From assembly GCA_024305405.1 (NCBI GenBank), contig JAKNDB010000085.1, positions 1,851,001 through 1,915,000 on the forward strand: DNA of 64,000 nucleotides. The letters run 5' to 3'. Positions 1 through 12,275 of the stretch are shown piece by piece. The number at the start of each line of letters is the position of its first letter. Positions within the stretch are counted from its first letter, which is position 1. Both the position numbers and the translations under genes were made by a program. The notes beneath the pieces are model-generated. The model saw only the letters and a program-made list of their open reading frames with translations, was not told the DNA's origin and searched no databases. The stretch is from Dirofilaria immitis (Eukaryota > Nematoda > Chromadorea > Rhabditida > Onchocercidae).

Positions 1-130
1 TATAATACCGTCTGTTTGTCCAGTATACAGTACTATTTGTTCTCATCCGGGGTATAATACATTCTGTTCATCTAAGATATAATACCTGTCTATCTATCTG
101 ATATACAGTACTACTTGTTTTTCAAGAACA
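1..130. repeat. imperfect TATAATAC / TATACAGTACTA tandem repeat
   Basis: The motifs TATAATAC, CTGTTTGTCC / CTGTTCATC and ATACAGTACTATTTGTT / ATACAGTACTACTTGTT recur about every 50-60 bases in this stretch. The array is cut by the window start. The rest of 130-838 is AT-rich intron-like DNA. Confidence 0.5.
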
Positions 131-317
131 AAGACTAACCTCTTCATCCAATGTGTCTGTTGGGCCTTAATAATGGAATATTTAATTTTTGATCAAATTA
201 AATGATTTATACTTGTTTATCAATAGACTGATGATTATGTATAATATATTATGAAGGTTTCATAATTGAAGTGATTAGTTTTAAATGATAATTTTAATCT
301 TTTAACTGTTTGAAAAT

Positions 318-388
318 CTATGATATTAGAATCTAGAATCTAGAATCTATGATATTTTCTAGAATCTATGATATTTTCTAGAATCTAT
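318..388. repeat. 19-bp tandem repeat TAGAATCTATGATATTTTC
   Basis: About three copies of TAGAATCTATGATATTTTC, preceded by shorter TAGAATC repeats. It lies in intron-like sequence of the Rho gene. Confidence 0.6.
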
Positions 389-838
389 GAATTATTATAA
401 ATGACAAGTTTTTCGGTTATATACCGGATGAGATGATATAATTTGCTTTTATTTACGTGAATGATATAATTTGTTTTTTTTTTCTTCAAATAAGTGACAT
501 AAGTGTTGGGAACTATATTAATACGATATATTCTCATTGCTATCAATAATCATATGTTGATTTTAATCTCAGTACATTTCATTTTTATTGTATTTTTACG
601 AGCTAAATTACAATCGTCTTATTATTGTTATTGGTTCTTATCAATAATATTTATCTTTATAATCAATGCATATCTGATAGTACTGTCTATCATTATCACT
701 ATTATTATCACCATAGGTATCAAACTATTATTGATTTTTTCAATTTTGATATAGAATTTAAATTTTGATCCTTTAAATTATCATAGAATAATAAAGATAT
801 TGATCGATTTTACTAAATATTAATACAGACAATTTCAG

Positions 839-983
839 GCTAGATTTGATTCACTACGACCGTTTACCTATCCGGATACTGATGTATTCCTGTTATGCTT
901 CAATGTTATGCTACCGAGTACTCTTCGTTCAATTACCGATCATTGGATACCGGAAATTAATAAAACAGTACCTAATGCACCTG
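839..983 (+). CDS. chw-1: Rho GTPase exon (switch II to alpha-3 region)
   Basis: Internal exon bounded by AATTTCAG ending at 838 and G|GTTAAA at 984. It is open in the frame starting at 839 and ends with one base that joins the next exon to give GTA (Val) of VILVGTQ. Confidence 0.75.
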
Positions 984-1993
984 GTTAAATTATTTTCAAC
1001 AAATATATTCATAAAATTTAAAATAAATCTTACAAAATATAGCTTTAAGGCTGAAATAATTAATTACACATAATTGTGAATTTATATACTCTACGAATGT
1101 TTTGCATTTTCATTTACAAGCATTTAAATTAAAAAGCTTATATAATTTTTCAAAAAAATATTGAAAAGGTTATTTATAATTTTATTACTTTTCATCGTAT
1201 TAAAATTATAAATAATAAATAAGGTTCCTAAATTATTTTAACTAAATAATTATTTTAACTATCAAAAAAAAGATTTAAAATTTTATTAAGAAACAAAATT
1301 TTAGGAATGAAAAAATTAAGCGAAAATTAAAAATTATTCAATTCAATTAAGTATACCTTAATCATTCCGTAAATGCTTATGAATATAAACAAAGTTTATT
1401 ATCATTATTATTTTACTTTAGTTTTTGTCTTTTTTTTACAACATTTATTTCTTTTTGATAATTTTATGATAAAAATTTTATCACGAATTTATTAATTTTA
1501 TCAAACAAATAACTTTCTTTAATGAATTAATCAGATTTACAGTCAAAAATATTGGTTATAATTGAAGATTGATTTATTAAAAATGATAAACAATAATAAA
1601 AATTAATTATATCATTTATCAATTTTATCAAATTGATAACTTTATTTTTGCGAAAAACAAAATTTCAGTAATTCTTGTTGGTACACAATCAGATTTACGA
1701 GCAAATGTTAGTTTGGTAATTGATTTATGCAAAATGGTGAACAACCGGTTAGTGAATCAAAGGCACGAATGTTAAGCGAAGATTTATGTACCGATTATTT
1801 GGAATGTTCCGCATTAACACAACATAATTTAAAAGAAGTTTTTGATGCGGCAATATTAACAGCATTACGTAGTAAATCATCATCCAATAATATTAATAAT
1901 AATAATAATAATACAACTACTTCTACTACATCATATACGACAAAATTACGAATATGATACGACTAACACGTGAATCACGAGGTATCTTTACAA

Positions 1994-2029
<36 letters not shown>

Positions 2030-2136
2030 GTAATGGTAATGGTAATGATAGAGATGAGAAAAAATCAAGTCGAATTAGGCAAGGATTCAAACGAATTGTT
2101 ACATTAACAAAAGGCTTCTATAAAAATTATCAATGA
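839..2136 (+). CDS. chw-1: Rho-family GTPase, RhoU/RhoV (Wrch/Chp) type, last two exons, 5' part outside window
   Basis: Two exons encode the second half of a small GTPase. Exon 839-983 follows a TTTCAG acceptor. It encodes FDSLRPFTYPDTDVFLLCFN and WIPEIN, the Rho region just after DTAGQ, and ends in phase 1 at a GTTAAA donor. Exon 1669-2136 starts with the G4 motif VILVGTQSDLR. It continues with PVSESKARML, the G5-containing YLECSALTQHNLKEVFDAAI, an Asn-rich stretch and a basic C-terminus (RIRQGFKRIVTLTKGFYKNY). TQSD in place of TKxD and the ECSALTQ-NLKEVFDAAI wording are typical of RhoU/RhoV. The second exon changes frame twice, near 1713-1730 and in 1880-1957, each equal to one missing base. 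No CAAX box is visible. The P-loop exons (GxxxxGKT) are not seen in 1-838 and probably lie upstream. The family controls actin and cell polarity at membranes. The subfamily call is fairly secure; whether the gene is intact is not. Confidence 0.75.
1669..2136 (+). CDS. chw-1: Rho GTPase terminal exon with two frame breaks
   Basis: The acceptor AATTTCAG ends at 1668. Three successive reading frames carry the conserved sequence: VILVGTQSDLRANVSLVIDL first, then QNGEQPVSESKARML to the first Asn run, then the second Asn/Gly run and the basic C-terminus, with a TGA stop ending at 2136. Both switches equal a 1-nt deletion. The second may lie anywhere in the (AAT)n tract. Confidence 0.7.
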
Positions 2137-5100
2137 TTTGTTTTAATTAATTTTATTCAGTAGAATTAGGTAAATTTTTAATTCATTTTATACAAACTTT
2201 TCTTTTTTTTTATTTATTTACTAATAAAAATAGAACGATTAAAAAAATTGGAATTTAAAAATAATAATTTGAGTATTAATTTTATTAGTCGATAAATCTT
2301 TTCAATTTCTTTTTTAGAATGAAAATAATTTGTTTAATTTTTGAATTTATAAATAGAAATAAAAGATTAGAAATACGATTGAAAATATTTACAAAAAAAT
2401 ACTTTTGATTGATTATCGTTTATCGATTCATTTTTGTTTGTTTAAGAAGCGAAAGAGAAAGAGAGAGAGGAGAGAGAAAAAAAGATAAAATTTATTTTAA
2501 ACAAGCATTATATCGGAATTAATTTTTAAAATTAAAATTAAATATTATTTTTTGAAAAAATTAAAATTATCGAAAAATATTTTTTCATATCGTTATCGAT
2601 AGATATTTGAATAAAATTGTTGATATATGTGATGTAAATGTCAAAATTTTTGATTATTAATAAAAGCAACGATTAACAGCTAAATCTTATCAAAATTTAG
2701 CAAATAAATTTTATTAGAAATAAAAATGAAATTTTGAATTAATTTTATTCATTTATCACTTGATATCAAATTATATTTTTAAAAAAGAAAAGTTAAAAGG
2801 ACACTTGAATTTTCTGAAATTTTCAAAGATTAAAATTTTTTTTTACAATTAATTTTTCATCATTTTATTTAGTATTTCAGTATTTCTATTATTTTATAAA
2901 TATGTATGTTCCCAATTTGTTAATCGTTAAAATCCTAATTTTATTTTTAATTCATTTATGTAAAAATTTAATTCCTATTAAAAATTGATATATTAGGAAA
3001 TAAATTTTATTTTATAAATTAAAAAATCTTTTTTTGTATAATTTTCTTTTTCTTTGCTTTTTGTTCGTTGTCACATTTTGTAGTGGAAAAGTTAAAAACG
3101 AAATATTTTTATTTTTGTATGTTTTAAGAAAGTTTCTTGTAAATTGAAATTGATTGAAATTTATATATATATTTTATTAATTATATTTTCAATTTCTTAT
3201 TGTATCAGTCAGAAAAAATATAAATAAAAACAATTTTTACATGTAAATTTAATCGTTTAATTACTATTACACGTATTTGCATACCTGACGAAAGTTTATT
3301 GTTGAATAATTTGAATGAAAATTTATTTACAAACATTTGTTCATAATGATTCAATATCTTGGTGAATTATTATAATGCTGAAAAAAAAAAAGAAAAATCT
3401 ATTCGGATGGAAATTAATATTTTTCATGCCTTTCACGTACGATAATTGACGTATGACAATTTTTCAAGCATAGTAATTGACGTCAAGCTCAAATTAAAAA
3501 GTTTTGTAATTTGCAATTCAAATTTAAATTATTCGTTTCCTCAAATTCAAATTATTTATTTAAATGTGACAAAAATGTTTGTTCGTCATAAAAATTTACT
3601 AATCTAAAATTTATTCATGCAGTTTAAAAGATTATATAATTGAATTGAAATTAATTATCTAAATTGGAATTTGTATTATCCACATAAATATGAAGTAATT
3701 CAAATTAGTGATTTGAATTCATTGATACGTTAGATAGTTATCATCATCGTTTTTCTCAAGAGTTTACTCATTAATTTTGCTAATAGAATCAATCGTACGT
3801 CTGATTTTCATTATCCATCTGATTTTCATTATCCAAAGAACAAGTAATAAAGCAAATAAAATATTTATGGGAAAACTTGCATTAATTCAAATGATAATGT
3901 TTGGAGTTGAAATGGATTACATCTAAAAATATGGAAAAAAATATAGAAACATGCGTTTTAAAAAAAATTAATAAAAACTTTTTTAAAATTATTTTATTGG
4001 AATTTAGAAAATTTTGCAACTTAAAAGGGACGTGAAATATATGATACATATAAATAATAACATTAATTACATATCATAAAATTTACATTCAAATAAACAA
4101 TTATTTTTAAAATTATAATCGAGAATATGCCCTTGCTGATCGTTTCAAGATATAACTCTCGACCGTTTCAAGATATGACTCTCGATCGTTTCAAAATTTT
4201 TACTTTTTCCTGTCATTTAGCATTTCCAATAAAATGTGTATTTCATTTAATGATAGCATTATCAATAAATACCAATGGAAATGATAATAGTTTTTAATTA
4301 ATTTAAAAAATAGAATTAAAAGAATAAAAATGATATCATAATGTCAATAAATATCAATCAAAAAAATGATAACATTTTACGACATGTATGTAAATAGAAA
4401 ATGAAATTTTAATAAAAATCTGAAAACAAAATTTAAGAAAAACACAAATTAGAAATGCATTCTTGTAAATTATGTTTATCGTCTTATCATATTTGCATAA
4501 CATCAATTCGATTTATCATTATTACTATTATCAAATGATATTGATAAAGAAAAAGAACGAGAAATTTTGAAGATATCTTTTTTTGCTTCTCATAATCATT
4601 TTTCAATTTCATCAAATAATGTAATGAGGAAATGAATTAAAGTAAAAAAAAAATGACGAAACTTTTATGAATAAATAATTTATTTCATATGCAAATATAT
4701 CTATCTATTCAAGGACGAAGACGAAAGGTTGTAAAAATTTAATTTATACATATGTTAGATTGGAGTGAATCATCGAATATATATATGTATATGTATATAT
4801 TCCAAAAAATGTTACTAATTTTATAAAATATGTTTGGAATTTTGGAATTATAAAATAATCGAATTTCGAATTTGAAAATTTAAGAATCATTCGTTAGGTT
4901 TTTAAGATAATTAAATATAAATAATTTATAATATTAAAATATGCTTGAAATTAATAAAGCAATTGAATCTCGAATCTCAATAATTACCCATAGATTTAAA
5001 AATTTGTTACCCATAGATATGAAAATTTCAAATCTCAACAATTACCCATAGATTTAAAAATTTAATAATTATTTTTCAATTTTTAATATATATATATAGA

Positions 5101-6981
5101 TATATTCCTTTATATGTCATCATTTTCATCGATATAAAAATATGCTTGAAATTTTTAAGATTATTTATTTTAAAATCGATTGAATAACATTGATAAAAAC
5201 AATATGAACAGATATCATTGATATTTCTAAAATGCTGCTCAAATATCATTTGATAAAAACTGTACGGAATAGATATCACTGATTTTTTTGTTTAGATATT
5301 ATCATTAAAAACAATATCACCTGGATAGATTGAATCACAACTTCTTCTGCGATACTAAATGAAAAGGCAAAATTTTCCTAAACTTAATTTTTGAAAAATT
5401 CAGTAACTCAGCTCGAACTCAAGTATCCATAAATATTTTGTCAAATTTAATTTGTTATTTATTCATTAATTGTTTATCAAATTTATTTATGTATTTTATA
5501 ATAACAAAATTGATCATATTAGTTGTTGTTTTTAATTATATTTAAGAGAGGAAAGAATTGATTCGAGAAAATTAAAAAATTTCTATGATTCTCTTGGTAT
5601 ATATTCTATTTGTTGATATAATTGGAATATTAAAAAAGAATTATATCTTTTATTATTTAATTCCATTAGTACAAAATGAATGATTCAACTTGCTTTAAAA
5701 TATATCGTAAATATAACCTAAATTTTAGATTACAAAATAATTGAATGACGCAAGAAATCAATTTCCTGTATTTTATTCGTCGAAGTTAAATATTCTTATT
5801 TGAATAGATAAAAATTTGATTTAAATCAAATTTTTTTATTCGATTTTTGCATTTGTTTACGAAAACTGTCATATTAATTTTAAAATTTAATTTAAAAGAA
5901 ATTAAATTGAAAAAGAATATAATTAATTCATTTTTATAAATTAATGTGAAACATTTAATTTTATCTAATCAATAGCCATTTATCTATTAAAGAAATATTG
6001 TTTGGAATGCTATAAAAATAATCGTGCTGAAGGAAATTTTGTCACATTTTAGCACAACTGAAATTGATCATTCCATCCTTATTGCATTTAAAATCCAAAA
6101 AAAAAGTTAATGAAATTGACTATTGATGTTGCGATAGGTAGATAGGCCCGTATAGATAGAATACATTTGCGACATTTACGACAATACTTATTTAGTTATT
6201 GATTAGAAAAAGTTGATAAATAGTTGTTTCATTTTATTAATTATAGGACAGATATTGTTCCAGTCAAAATATTTTAAAAGTTGATTAGTGTATTCTAACA
6301 GATTTAAATACTAATCAGAATGATTACTACAAGGCAATCAATATCAAATTCAGCTTGACATTTTCCAATTACTGATGATTGAATGACCTTGCAAAAGGTG
6401 ATGTAAGTGAAGCTACATGTATAATCTCTTCGGTTCAATAAATTTAATTAGGAAAAAAAAAAGAACAGATATACGAGAATAGGAATGCAACATACATCTT
6501 CAAATAATAATTGATTAAATATTTTGAATATCTTACGTGCGTCATGCACGTTGATTCTATTTCATGACGTGAAAAAAGCAATATATATTTTACGTAAAAT
6601 ATAATCAAAAAAGTTAATTCTTTTTTGAAGATTTCAAATTTTGAAAATAATCCATAAAAACAAGCAAATCTAATAGCTAAAATGCATAGTTTAGAAATTT
6701 ACTGAATGCATGAATCAGTAACGCTTAATCAGAATTAATTAATCGATTAAAAATTGAAATTAATCAATCGATGCAGAAATGTCTATCATTTTAGACCAAT
6801 TATGAAATTTGTTTAATTCATCTTTCTCTCAAAATTGAAATTTGCTATACAATTTTCTCAACTTTGTGATCAAAATAAGCACCCTAATCACATCACAACA
6901 AGTTTGAATAAATCATTTATCATTTATTTATTAAACAGGATACTTTGACTTTCGCCATTCAAAATAAACGGAGAACTTGCC
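2137..6981. other. AT-rich intergenic region, no supported gene
   Basis: It holds homopolymer runs, a GA-rich patch (about 2444-2482), a 23-bp direct repeat GACCGTTTCAAGATATGACTCTC (about 4138-4195, 2.5 copies), and a direct repeat of ACCCATAGATTTAAAAATTT (about 4984-5062). I found no convincing exons on either strand. Confidence 0.5.
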
Positions 6982-7053
6982 TGCCTCATGCTGGAATCGA
7001 ACCAGCGACCTTCTGTTTACTAGACAGACGCTCTGCCCCTGAGCCAATGAGGC
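6982..7053 (-). tRNA. tRNA-Thr (anticodon AGU)
   Basis: Read on the minus strand this is a complete 72-nt cloverleaf. The acceptor stem is GCCTCAT/ATGAGGC with discriminator A. The D stem is GCTC/GAGC. The anticodon stem is TCTGT/ACAGA around loop CTAGTAA, giving anticodon AGT. The variable loop is AGGTC. The T stem is GCTGG/CCAGC with loop TTCGATT, which matches the B-box. There is no intron, and CCA is not encoded, as expected for a eukaryotic nuclear tRNA. Confidence 0.95.
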
Positions 7054-7258
7054 CTGCAGAAACCGCAATATTTTTAAATTTTGAATTTTGAAATTTTTTT
7101 CGATTCCTTTAAGAATTTGCATATTACTGACACTTCGAATTTTTAATTCAAATTTTTAATTAAAAGAAAAGAAAATGAATTTATATGAAATATAATAATA
7201 AAATGATGAATTTATATGAAATATAATAGTAAAATGTTAATCGGAGATTCATATATAA

Positions 7259-7496
7259 ATGATTTAAACGGAATCTCTCAGTTTCTCTTATTAGTATGAT
7301 TTAAACGGAATCTCTCAGTTTCTCTTATTAGTATGATTTAAACGGAATCTCTCAGTTTCTCTTATTAGTATGATTTAAACGGAATCTCTCAGTTTCTCTT
7401 ATTAGTATGATTTAAACGGAATCTCTCAGTTTCTCTTATTAGTATGATTTAAACGGAATCTCTCAGCTTCTCTTATTAGTATGATTTAAACGGAAG
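7259..7496. repeat. 37-bp tandem repeat, about 6.4 copies
   Basis: The unit is ATGATTTAAACGGAATCTCT plus CAGTTTCTCTTATTAGT. It is repeated almost without change; one copy has CAGCTTCTC. The array lies 200 bp from the tRNA gene and its near-identity suggests recent expansion. Confidence 0.9.
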
Positions 7497-7664
7497 TTAT
7501 TTAATTCGGATATTCGATTCTCGTATGCCTATGTTGCTTTAACAACACTTGCTATTTGTGTATCTAACAAAATTAAAATATTTGAAAACTTTAAATTTAA
7601 AAATTTCACTTTAAATAATTTTTTAAATTAAAATAACATCAACTTGTAAATCATTTGGCGATAT

Positions 7665-7767
7665 ATCGATTAGATGATCGTTTGGCGAATGATTATATCG
7701 ATTAGATGATCGTTTGGCGAATGATCATATCGATTAGATGATCGTTTGGCGAATGATTATATCGATT
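7665..7767. repeat. 32-bp tandem repeat, about 3 copies
   Basis: The unit CGATTAGATGATCGTTTGGC plus GAATGATTATAT is repeated three times with one C/T difference. A degenerate partial copy (TCATTTGGCGATATAT) precedes it. Confidence 0.85.
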
Positions 7768-10700
7768 TCTTATGTTACAAATAAAAACAAGACATATATA
7801 TGTGAATTTATCAAAATTTACATAATATATTCAATTCTCTTTTAATGTAATGAGTTGAAAAAAATTTCAATAATTTTATATAAATTATTTCTTCATAAAA
7901 AATTTTATTGGAAATGAATGAGATAAAAGGTATGTTACCTAAAATAAACTTAAATTCATCAAAGAAAGTTTTAGAAATTTACTCAAAATCAAATTAATCG
8001 TTTTTCCATTAATTCCAAACAAATAATTTTAATCGCATTTTCTCGATCATTAGTAATTCAGTTTAATTTCCAATCATTAATTTCATTTTCAATTCTAATC
8101 TTTTTCTTTCTGTTCTATCTGTGATTATTCTAATAAAAATGGAGCATAATTTTATTTCACTTAAATCAAGAGTGCAAGAAATGATATTTAACCTTTGAAT
8201 GAAATTTTTACGATTTTGACCTTCAATCATTCAATCAGAAAGAATTTTACTAAAATCTTATAAATTCAAAGAATTTACTAAAATCTTATAAATTTTTAAT
8301 AATAAAGGAAATAATGATAAATTGAAATAATTAATAATCCATGATTCTCTAATCATGATTAAATCATGCCATACAATCGTGCATCATCGATGATTATCGA
8401 GATTATAGCAATTAAATGTTAGTTAAATAAAATAAAAACATTACTTCTAAAATTTATTGAATCCATTTAATTGGTTGAATAATTATTGTGGAATTTTATA
8501 GACATTTTTAATTTATAAAATCGAATTAATAATTGCTAATTGAATGATTAAACTTGTTGATGTAATTGTAAAGAGTGAAATTTTAATTAATCAAAGAATA
8601 AATTATATTTAAAATTTCAAACGATTACAACAATTTTAATAAACAAATACTTTAATTATCACAATTTATCATTGATTTTTTTTTCTGAAATATACAGAAA
8701 AATTTTGAATTGATATTATCGTACAATTAGCTAATCACTTTTGCAATGCTTTAGGATAATATCGTTGTAAAAAATGATAATCATTGATCAGATAAAATTA
8801 GATATTATATTAATTATGAACGAATTAATTGCATTCATTTTTTCCCGATTTAATTTTCTTTTAAATCGATTTTCAAAAATAATTTTTTTTTTAATTTTTC
8901 GCAATATCATTTCGCAAGAATTTATTCTTTAATCGAGAACAAAGGCAGGAAATGAATTGGTTATATCAGTAAATCATACTAAATTATCGATTCAAATGAT
9001 AGATGTATATCGTAGAAAATAGCATGAATCATATAACTGAAAAAATATTTGATTTATTAAAATGCTTAACTCAAATTTTTAACTCATTTCAAAAATAGAA
9101 TATAAATATCTTCCGAAATGAAATTTATACAAAATGATATGATTATTTGAAATGGGTAAATATGTAAAAAATTTGTTAGTATCTTTTTTACGATATTATT
9201 TCAAAGTAAAATATTATTTTTAATATTTATCAATAATAATATGCCATATATAAGATGTTATTAAACTTTTCAATGATATCTTTTATCATAAAATTGATTA
9301 GCTTGAAAATATTCAATTATATTTCGAGATATTTTAACTTTTTTTAACTGCAAATTCATATATTTTATATATTGATTACTCTTTTTTAATTGTACGGATG
9401 AGAAAATAATAGTGGAAAATAATGAGATTATTTTTTATTAAAATGATAAATAATATTTAGAAATTATCAGAAACTTTTTAAGCTTAGGTTTAGATCTATG
9501 CTTATTGACTGAAATGGTCTGAGTTCAAAAAATACTAATTTAAAAACTTAAATAAGTAAAGAAAAGTAGAACAATTTCTGTTCTCGTTATCCAAGAATTG
9601 TATAAACATACAAAATTATTCAAACTTAATTTCAACTAATCGATCGTTTTTATCAAAAAATTATAATCAAAATTATCTTTTATTAAAGTGATAAGATAAT
9701 TTAGACTAAATTGACATTGATTCTAACATTTTTCCGATACAGGTATCTTTTTGAATTTAACGTTTTGATGAAATAATTATTTAGTAGTCCTTATCGGAAT
9801 CAAATATTTATATTATCAGTGAGAAAAGAACGCAGAAAACTTTGATTAAATTTTCATGTATGGTTTTATTGTTGTACAATTGAAATCACTGATAATTTCA
9901 GTTTATTAGCTGGTAATTTTTATAGGTAATAATCTCTGATAAATATTCATCAATGTGTTGTGTTCATATGTCGTAGAAAGTATTTTAAAAAAGTTTTAAC
10001 GAAGTTATTATCAATAATTATTTCGTTTATTTTAATTTTAAACTACCGGTGAATTAATTTGATAATAATTAGCCTACTTTTATTCTAATATTCTGTGACA
10101 TGTATTTCAGATTTCTCGAGAAATTTCGTTATATATTTTTGCAATTTCTATGATGTATCAAAATGATTTGATAGTTTTCTTTTATTATGTAAATTAAATG
10201 TATAAGGATAGTTTCAAATATGTAATAGTTTTTACGACAATGTTGAAAAATCACAAAATAATATCTATCCATAAGCAGATTTGTGCTCTATTCATTTATT
10301 AATTATTTCATTAATTATGTCTTAATTAATCAAATATATAGGAAAATAGAATCCGAATATTTCTTGTAAATGAGTAAAGAAAAGAAAGAAAAATTAATTT
10401 TGAAAGTCATAAATGATATTAAAATAATCATTTTTTTGTCAAAATTCATCAAAAATTTATTACAAAAAAAGGTAAGGAAAAAAAGAACTTTTTAAAATAA
10501 ATATCATATTTAAATATTAATTGTTTGTTTTAATTTTTAGCATTTATTTGAAAAAAATGTCAAAATGTATTGGAAAAGTTAATTTAAAATGCAACTTTGT
10601 TTCACAGACGTCTAAAAATACTTTATTATTTACAAAATTAGGCATAGAATTAATTAGATAAATTGAAGAAAAATGTAATCATACATTTGTCAAACAATAT

Positions 10701-10833
10701 CGCATAAAAAAAAATCAAATATGAATTTATTAAATAAATGGAACGAAATAAAATAAAATGGAACTTTTATTTCTTCCTTTTAATTATATAATAACAATAT
10801 GTTATATATATAATATTTTAGTTATTATTATTA
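7768..10833. other. AT-rich intergenic region, no supported gene
   Basis: Only short chance open frames are present. I see no exon-like segment, tRNA or repeat array in this stretch. Confidence 0.45.
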
Positions 10834-11067
10834 TTAATAATCGTACGGTTTACTGTATTCACTTACCGTGCGGCTTATCGTATTCGTCAATGATTTTAAT
10901 ATCAATTCTACACTATTTGTAGGACTACCGCTCATTGTAATGGGCCTGCCAATTACAATATAATCAGCTCCTGAATCTATTGCTTCTTTTGGTGTTACTA
11001 TTCTTTTTGGTCATCGTGGCTTGGATTTATGCGAATTCCTGAACCGTACGGCTTATCGTATTCGTTC
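10834..11067 (-). pseudogene. pyrF: pyrF (orotidine 5'-phosphate decarboxylase) 3' fragment of bacterial type, probable Wolbachia-derived insertion
   Basis: The minus strand encodes the C-terminal end of a bacterial OMP decarboxylase. GIRINPSHDDQK corresponds to the family's TPGIR...DDQKR segment. RIVTPKEAIDSGADYIVIGR followed by PIT is the phosphate-binding GADYxVxGRPIT motif. The GRPIT form is bacterial; animal UMPS enzymes have GRGI. The two parts are in different frames, because an A run has five As where six would keep frame. The remaining two-thirds of the gene is absent. The most likely donor is Wolbachia, the alphaproteobacterial endosymbiont of filarial worms; the donor is an inference. 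Copies of a roughly 22-bp sequence flank the fragment. It lies just downstream of, and on the same strand as, the CARD gene. Confidence 0.75.
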
Positions 11068-11144
11068 GTAACAATAATAGCTTACTATAGTAGAAAAAAA
11101 AATTAAAATAAAATTTTAAAAAACGAAACTGGAAAATAAAAAAA

Positions 11145-11303
11145 TCACATTGATTTTTTCAGTTCCGTACTGCTTGCTGCTAATAATTCTTTTGCTAATG
11201 TTGCTTGGCCATTTCTTATCAACGCATCAATTAATGGTCCAAGCCAATGATTCTTTGTTTTGAGTATTTCAATTAGCTTATCAACTTGATCTTCACGCTT
11301 TTC
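11145..11303 (-). CDS. CARD protein exon 2
   Basis: Encodes EKREDQVDKLIEIL and the following CARD helices 4-6, then TELKKSM and a stop. The 792-bp intron separating it from exon 1 has a standard GT...AG. Confidence 0.7.
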   Translation of the reverse strand, partial: EKREDQVDKLIEILKTKNHWLGPLIDALIRNGQATLAKELLAASSTELKKSM

Positions 11304-12275
11304 CTGCATAATGTACTGATAATAATCATTTAAAAAATATGAAAAAAATTAAAACTAATCGAAAATGAAATCGTTATTTAAGTATTATAAATCATATAAA
11401 GTTAACTTCTTTATAGTAATATTTTCTTTGGAAATAATTGACATTAATTAATTAGTGAAAAATAAAATTCAAAGAAGGAATGAATTCTATTTTTGTACTT
11501 CAAAAAGAAAAGATATTATTGATAAAAATCAATTTTATTTTTATAGTAAAAAAATTTATAAAATAATACGGCAAAATTATAGTTTATATTTCAGTTTAAA
11601 TATCAAATTTTAACAAATCATTTTTTACAAAAGCTTAATCATCGATTATTTAACAATAACAATTATCATTATTTTCTAAACATGACAACTCATTATAGTC
11701 GCATTCTTAGCATCAAATTTTTCGAAGTTTTCTGAATTTTAAAATAAGTAAAAGAGAAAAATACTGTGTAAAATAGGAGTCAGCAGAAATAGTGCTAGTA
11801 ATTTATCAAACTTTTCCAAATTTTTTTTTTTTAGATATACTTTAAAATTGCATGAAATTTTGTCATCCTTGTCAAATCTTATGCATAATTATGGCTAAAT
11901 TTTATTTTGATATTTCCAGTGATTTGCAAAAAAGAAAAATTATTCCAAAGCATAAATTTAATTTAAAATTACTGAAATATGAAATGATAGATAAAGATAT
12001 ATAATTCTATACTAATCTTTACAATTAATTAAAATTCGAAATTGTTAAATGAAATAAATTAAAATTTGAATTACTTAAAAAAATATAATGAATACCTCAG
12101 AATAAACTGCGCTCATTTCTTGAGAACGTAAAACATGTCGTGCAACCAATTGTGGTACTAAATCACGCATATCAAGACCAGATAATTTTGATCGTAACTG
12201 ATCCAAATGATAACCTTGTTCAATGCGGATATCAGTTAACGAACGGGAATACGATAGAGTTTGCGAATCAGACAT
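11145..12275 (-). CDS. CARD-domain protein (CARD-only, about 112 aa)
   Basis: There are two exons on the minus strand. Exon 1 (12275-12096) starts at ATG and encodes 60 residues, ending at a GAG|GTATTC donor. Exon 2 (11303-11145) follows a TATGCAG acceptor in phase 0 and ends in TGA. The product contains LDMRDLVPQLVARHVLRSQE, then REDQVDKLIEIL, WLGPLIDALIRNGQATLAKE and LLAA. Together these make the six-helix CARD pattern seen at the N-terminus of CED-3/caspase-9-like proteases and CED-4. CARDs pair with other CARDs in cell-death and innate-immune complexes. As read, the protein is only the CARD with a short N-terminal extension. A GTACGG sequence near the end of exon 2 and TTTTCCAG downstream could splice to further exons, so it might instead be the start of a longer protein. 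No frameshift is seen. Confidence 0.65.
12096..12275 (-). CDS. CARD protein exon 1
   Basis: Begins ATGTCTGATTCG and encodes 60 residues with helices 1-3 of the CARD. It ends exactly on a codon before GTATTCATT. Confidence 0.7.

Noticed and set aside
6931..7122. Minus-strand 63-codon frame
   Set aside because: It runs through the tRNA-Thr gene and is a by-product of it.
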